From Candidatus Micrarchaeaceae archaeon (GTDB lineage: Archaea > Micrarchaeota > Micrarchaeia > Micrarchaeales > Micrarchaeaceae), in contig DAIDAC010000008.1 in assembly GCA_027310825.1 (NCBI GenBank), forward strand, positions 1 to 42,090: a stretch of 42,090 nucleotides of DNA, in the 5' to 3' direction. This document shows positions 40,675-42,090 of this stretch, one piece after another. Below the pieces are notes generated by a model. It was not told where the DNA came from. It saw only the letters and a program-made list of their open reading frames with translations, and did not search any database. How positions within the stretch are numbered: the first letter of the stretch is position 1; every line of letters starts with the position of its first letter. The position numbers were made by a program, and so were the translations under genes.

Positions 40675-40747
40675 GCCTTGGTAGTCTAGTGGTCTAGGAT
40701 GCGAGCCTGTCACGCTTGCGACCCGGGTTCGAATCCCGGCCAGGGCG
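40675..40747 (+). tRNA. tRNA-Asp (GUC)
   Basis: A 73-base cloverleaf with acceptor GCCTTGG/CCAGGGC (one T-G pair), discriminator G and anticodon loop CTGTCAC, giving GUC. The T arm is CCGGG/CCCGG with TTCGAAT. The integrase gene begins 62 bases further on, so this tRNA is the probable attachment site. A TATA-like CTATATAAAT (40,614-40,623) lies upstream. Confidence 0.95.
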
Positions 40748-40808
40748 GCTTCTTTTCCGTCCAAATCCCGACGTCGTTCTTAAGAAGAACTTTAACGTAT
40801 ATCCATTC

Positions 40809-42020
40809 ATGGATAAGTGGGATGCGAACTTCAACAGTAAGCTGGGTAGGCTCAAAGGCAATGTAGCCTTTAACGAAGTGAGCAGAAGGCTTGTCCTTGA
40901 GTACATCCAGTCCAAGAAAGCCGAGGATGTGAAATGCCATAGGCTTAACAGGATAGTGGACTTCTTATGGCACTTACTGGATAACTACACCTACGATTTA
41001 AGTACGCTATCTGAAGACCGCATAGACGAGATTGTCATATGGATTAACAACAATAGCGAGTGGAAAGACTGGACTAAATACACGTATGTGGGTATCCTAA
41101 GCAACTTTGTCAAGTGGCTAAACGGGAAGTATAAACTTGACTTGGATGTGAAAATCAAGCGTAAGACCCCAAAGAACTCGATAATGCCAGAGTATCTCCT
41201 AAGCTCTGATGAGCTTGAGAGGATGCTTAATGGGAGTAGTGATGAGCAGACAAAGCTATTCCTGAACCTTGTCTATGAATCTGGGGCGAGAATAGGAGAG
41301 ATATTGACTCTAAAGATACATAGCATAGAATTCAATAGCTATGGCGCCAGGCTCTTCTTGAAAGGAAAGACAGGCCAGAGGATAGTGCCTGTAGTGTGGT
41401 GTGCTAATGGCCTGAGACAATTCATAGGGAATCATCCACTTAAAGATAGGCCAGAGGCTAATCTATGGTATTTCAAGCAAGGAGAGGATATACTGCCAGT
41501 GAGCTATGAGGTAATGAGGACAAGGCTAAGGCGGCTTGCTAAGAAGATAGGCCTTAAAAAGCGTGTCCATTGGCATCTTCTTAGACATCAGAGATTCACC
41601 GAAATGGCTAAGCGTGGCCTGGGGGAGAGCAATCTGAGGAGGCTTGCAGGGTGGTCAGATGATTCTAAGATGGTAAAAACGTATGTTAACCTGAGCAATA
41701 CAGATGTTGAAAACAGTCTCTTAGAAAAGATGTATGGAATCAAGACAAATAGCAACAATCAGGGAGAGAAGGATAGGATATGTTCAAAATGTAGTGAAAC
41801 AAACCCTTACTTCTATAAGATATGCCAGAGGTGCAAAACGCCATTAGATGAGAAAGAACTGATAGGAAAGATGCTATCTGAGGAAAAGGTTAAGGAAGTG
41901 GATGACTGGTCTAAGACATTTATGGCCTTCTTAAAGGTGGTCGAGAAGAAGCATCCTGATATCTGGGATGACATGAAAGACGTTATAAAAAGTAAAGATG
42001 GGAATTTACCAATTGAATAA
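40809..42020 (+). CDS. Tyrosine recombinase/integrase with C-terminal zinc ribbon
   Basis: The 403-residue protein has an N-terminal SAM-like DNA-binding domain (about 20-120) and a catalytic domain with Arg in ESGARIGEIL, the HLLRHQ box, the second His/Trp in LAGWSDDSKM, and the nucleophile Tyr in VKTYVNLSN. A zinc ribbon C-x2-C-x9-C-x2-C follows (about 328-344), then an acidic tail. The ATG 40,809 starts MDKWDANFN; frames from further upstream would run inside the tRNA. More AGG, ATA and AAG codons than neighbouring genes suggest transfer. Confidence 0.88.
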   Translation: MDKWDANFNSKLGRLKGNVAFNEVSRRLVLEYIQSKKAEDVKCHRLNRIVDFLWHLLDNYTYDLSTLSEDRIDEIVIWINNNSEWKDWTKYTYVGILSNFVKWLNGKYKLDLDVKIKRKTPKNSIMPEYLLSSDELERMLNGSSDEQTKLFLNLVYESGARIGEILTLKIHSIEFNSYGARLFLKGKTGQRIVPVVWCANGLRQFIGNHPLKDRPEANLWYFKQGEDILPVSYEVMRTRLRRLAKKIGLKKRVHWHLLRHQRFTEMAKRGLGESNLRRLAGWSDDSKMVKTYVNLSNTDVENSLLEKMYGIKTNSNNQGEKDRICSKCSETNPYFYKICQRCKTPLDEKELIGKMLSEEKVKEVDDWSKTFMAFLKVVEKKHPDIWDDMKDVIKSKDGNLPIE

Positions 42021-42090
42021 TAGCCCATCAACTCGGCGCCAGATTAGCACTTCCAATCTACGTTAGAGATGGTGGAGCTACCATTATTGA

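Noticed and set aside
40716-40808. Integrase frame extended upstream by 31 codons.
   Set aside because: It would start inside tRNA-Asp and has tRNA-derived residues. ATG 40,809 is the more reasonable start.
42044-42090. Two frames on the minus strand are open at the window end, one ending SNVDWKC and one ending APPSLT.
   Set aside because: Fewer than 20 codons are visible and two frames compete, so a partial gene cannot be supported. A possible plus-strand ATG at 42,069 is equally undecided.
1-42090. CRISPR arrays, insertion sequences, rRNA genes.
   Set aside because: I saw no regularly spaced repeats, transposase motifs or rRNA-like sequence in the window.

Overview
The window is archaeal chromosome, most likely from a small-genome DPANN archaeon of the Micrarchaeota type (inference). 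Archaeal markers seen directly are TruD, archaeal NAC, uL30 followed by uL15, EndoQ, a beta-CASP CPSF-type RNase, Dph6, an RPA-like OB-fold protein, a Cdc48-type AAA protein, tRNA introns at position 37/38, TATA boxes about 25 bases before start codons, and GGTGAT-type ribosome sites. Three secreted proteins combine a class III (pilin/archaellin-like) leader of the form SAMEYLMTYGWAI with a LamG-like C-terminal module. I associate that combination with Micrarchaeota, but only a 16S or marker-gene tree would settle the lineage.

Layout. 1-1,300: an odd serine-type tRNA and small secreted proteins. 1,328-4,542: truD, an RNHCP zinc protein, a cis-prenyltransferase and a methyltransferase. 4,660-5,613: a membrane-anchored surface protein and tRNA-Ser(CGA) with an intron. 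5,728-9,054: an operon with a GT2 glycosyltransferase, a DUF424 protein and a GT-C-like membrane protein, preceded by an inverted repeat around its TATA box. 9,056-13,909: two LamG surface proteins flanking a NAC/THUMP-FtsJ operon and a coiled-coil protein. 13,968-17,515: DUF981, an orphan basic protein, htpX-lemA and a small membrane protein. 17,571-20,098: a MazG-like gene, a metallopeptidase, a broken second copy of the MazG 5' end, a PP2C phosphatase and tRNA-Ala. 20,153-25,300: RNA and ribosome genes (aCPSF2-like RNase, uL15, uL30) with a coiled-coil protein and a GT4 glycosyltransferase. 25,515-30,856: two small orphans, then divergent repair operons (nth-endoQ one way; metallo-beta-lactamase, rdgB, a second nth and dph6 the other way). 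30,861-33,936: VapBC, a HerA/FtsK-type ATPase and a 39-residue membrane peptide. 34,028-40,613: aminotransferase, tRNA-Val, a third LamG protein, an RPA-like protein, a membrane-embedded double-AAA ATPase, tRNA-Tyr with an intron and a HIT protein. 40,675-42,090: tRNA-Asp followed by a tyrosine recombinase, which looks like the left edge of an integrated element running off the window.

How the genes work together. Cell-envelope functions dominate the first 18 kb: glycosyltransferases, polyprenyl carrier synthesis, pilin-like adhesins and membrane-quality proteases. The middle handles RNA and translation, then deaminated or oxidised DNA and nucleotide pools (EndoQ, two Nth, RdgB, MazG-like). 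Many genes show a TATA box about 25 bases before the start codon, so leaderless mRNAs are probably common, including with TTG and GTG starts. The most unusual items are the multi-spanning membrane Cdc48-like ATPase, the metallopeptidase flanked by a full and a broken MazG 5' end, and the serine-type tRNA that appears to carry a GAA anticodon.
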